Shown here: positions 9,962 through 11,152 of the stretch, in pieces
Layout: each line of letters starts with the position of its first letter
Numbering within the stretch: position 1 is the stretch's first letter
From: Acidobacteriota bacterium
GTDB lineage: Bacteria; Planctomycetota; Phycisphaerae; WQYP01; JAJZKJ01
Direction of reading: 5' to 3'
DNA: 11,152 nucleotides
NCBI GenBank assembly: GCA_021804195.1
Contig: JAJZKJ010000033.1
Span: 1 to 11,152, forward strand
Notes under the pieces: generated by a model
What the model saw: only the letters and a program-made list of their open reading frames with translations
Databases searched by the model: none
What the model was told of the DNA's origin: nothing
Made by a program: the position numbers and the translations under genes

Positions 9962-10179
9962 AAGGTTCTATCTAGTTCTTGGATATTTAAGAATTCAGAT
10001 TGTAGTGACTTTTAGTCCTGTGGATTACGGTGACAAGTGCTCTTGCACCGTTCGATCAAGGACTTGTTCGCCTCTCGCCCGTGGACTTCTCCCACGAATG
10101 ACTGCGGGGAAATTGTGGGCCCCCTGTGCGTAACTTTATCCCCATCGGCGTCCACCGGAAATCCACAAGCTCATCCCCA
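9962..10179. other. oriC: dnaA-dnaN intergenic region, candidate oriC
   Basis: The dnaN-proximal part (9961-10015) is about 71% A+T in a GC-rich genome, suiting a DNA unwinding element. Near-consensus DnaA boxes follow: TGTGGATTA (10019-10027, minus-strand TAATCCACA, one mismatch), TGTGCGTAA (10125-10133, minus-strand TTACGCACA, one mismatch), TTATCCCCA (10136-10144, one mismatch), AAATCCACA (10159-10167, two mismatches) and TCATCCCCA (10171-10179, two mismatches). The Xanthomonas replication origin is reported in this spacer; in pseudomonads the main oriC is on the other side of dnaA, which is not visible here. No perfect box is present, so function is inferred. Confidence 0.5.
9999..10027 (-). 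promoter_or_regulatory. Possible dnaN promoter overlapped by a DnaA box
   Basis: Minus strand TACAAT (9999-10004) is a good -10 hexamer. Seventeen bases upstream the -35 position is TAATCC, a poor match (2/6), but it lies inside the DnaA-box-like TAATCCACA (10019-10027). This arrangement would let DnaA activate or block dnaN transcription. Prediction by eye. Confidence 0.3.
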
Positions 10180-11152
10180 TCATGCTGTCAGAGTTCTCAA
10201 CAGATTGGAGTAGTCCTGGGTCATGCGTGTATCGTTACCGCGCAGCTCCTTTATCCGCTTGCAGGCGTGCAACACCGTGGTGTGATCCCGGCCGCCAAAG
10301 GCATCCCCGATCTCCGGCAGACTGTGGCTGGTGAGTTCCTTGGCGAGCGCCATGGCTACCTGCCGGGGCCGGGCGACAGAGCGGCTGCGGCGCTTCGACA
10401 GCAGCTCCGCCACGCGGACCTTGTAGTAATCCGCGACCGTCTTCTGGATGTTCTCAATGGTCACGAGCTTCGCCTGCAGGGACAGCAGATCCTTCAGCGC
10501 CTCCTTGGTGAATTCCAACGTGACCGCCTGCCCGGTGAAGCGGGCATTGGCGATCACCCGGCGCAGCGCTCCTTCGAGCTCACGCACGTTCGAGCGGATC
10601 CGCTTGGCGATGAAAAAGGCGACCTCCTCGGGCACCGGCATGCCGAAGTGGCTCGATTTGGTCATCAGGATGGCCACACAAGTCTCGAGCTCGGGAGGCT
10701 CGATGGCCACCGTGAGTCCCCAGCCGAAGCGCGATTTCAGCCGTTCCTCCAGACCCTCGACTTCTTTGGGATACCGGTCGCAGCTCAGGATGACCTGATG
10801 CTGGCCCTCCAGCAGCGCATTGAAAGTATGGAAAAATTCCTCCTGCGAGCGGTCCTTGCCGGCAAAGAACTGGATGTCATCGATCAGCAGCGCATCGAGC
10901 GAGCGGTAGGCACCCTTGAACTCGTTCATCGAATTGTGCTGCAACGCCCGCACCATGTCGCTGACAAAGCGTTCCGAGTGCACATACGCGACCCTCGCCT
11001 CGCCGTCCTGCGCACGCACGACATGCGCGATGGCATGCATCAGATGCGTCTTGCCAAGACCCACGCCCCCGTAGAGGAACAGCGGGTTGTATGCCTTGCC
11101 GGGGTTTGCGGCAACTTGCTGAGCCGCCGCCTTCGCCATCTGGTTGCTCTTG
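10180..11152 (-). CDS. dnaA: Chromosomal replication initiator DnaA (partial, 5' end beyond window)
   Basis: DnaA binds DnaA boxes at oriC, opens the duplex and loads the helicase. About 323 C-terminal residues are visible, beginning [14 protein letters not shown], which matches the E. coli stretch KSNQLARAAARQVA. Domains I-II and the start of III lie off the right edge, so the ATG at 11139 is internal. Counted from that Lys, AAA+ domain III has Walker [10 protein letters not shown] (28-36), Walker [10 protein letters not shown] (88-96), [11 protein letters not shown] with the arginine finger (about 136-146) and [11 protein letters not shown] (188-198). Domain IV has the DNA-binding signature [20 protein letters not shown] (281-300). 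One deviation is LETCVAIL where E. coli has LETRVAIL. The stop is at 10180 and dnaN follows. Confidence 0.98.
   Translation of the reverse strand, partial: KSNQMAKAAAQQVAANPGKAYNPLFLYGGVGLGKTHLMHAIAHVVRAQDGEARVAYVHSERFVSDMVRALQHNSMNEFKGAYRSLDALLIDDIQFFAGKDRSQEEFFHTFNALLEGQHQVILSCDRYPKEVEGLEERLKSRFGWGLTVAIEPPELETCVAILMTKSSHFGMPVPEEVAFFIAKRIRSNVRELEGALRRVIANARFTGQAVTLEFTKEALKDLLSLQAKLVTIENIQKTVADYYKVRVAELLSKRRSRSVARPRQVAMALAKELTSHSLPEIGDAFGGRDHTTVLHACKRIKELRGNDTRMTQDYSNLLRTLTA

Overview
This window is the classic chromosomal replication-origin neighbourhood of a gammaproteobacterium. Every intact gene lies on the minus strand. Read right to left they are dnaA (5' end beyond the right edge), dnaN, recF, gyrB, a divergent PLP-dependent trans-sulfuration-family enzyme, a small outer-membrane beta-barrel protein and an amino-acid permease. 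G+C is about 60% by eye. Evidence for the lineage is the long E. coli-type GyrB, the outer-membrane protein ending in Phe, the dnaA-dnaN-recF-gyrB order and ParB-site variants of the pseudomonad/xanthomonad type. A Xanthomonadales/Steroidobacterales-like organism is my guess; the family cannot be fixed by reading alone.

Right part (about 7400-11152), replication core: DnaA is the initiator, DnaN the sliding clamp, RecF the gap-repair loader and GyrB the ATPase subunit of gyrase. The 218-bp dnaA-dnaN spacer carries an AT-rich stretch and several near-consensus DnaA boxes, so it is a candidate oriC and dnaN control region. A 405-bp spacer between dnaN and recF is unusually long and holds a plausible promoter for a recF-gyrB unit. 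recF and gyrB overlap as TAATG, which suggests translational coupling. Two near-perfect parS (ParB-binding) palindromes lie inside recF, linking origin firing to chromosome segregation.

Middle part (about 2640-4970): a 509-bp spacer downstream of gyrB holds a possible 43-codon ORF and two hairpins. It is followed by a roughly 605-residue fold-type I PLP enzyme with a long N-terminal extension and altered active-site motifs; its substrate is unknown.

Left part (1-2356): a secreted beta-barrel protein, then a YveA-like amino-acid/proton symporter gene that has lost its 3' end. It is fused tail-to-tail to an inverted, about 85% identical fragment of a second copy that runs off the left edge. 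This is either a real convergent-paralogue deletion or an assembly/amplification chimera, and it is the oddest structure here. I see no CRISPR array, insertion sequence, tRNA or rRNA, and no convincing new multi-gene system.
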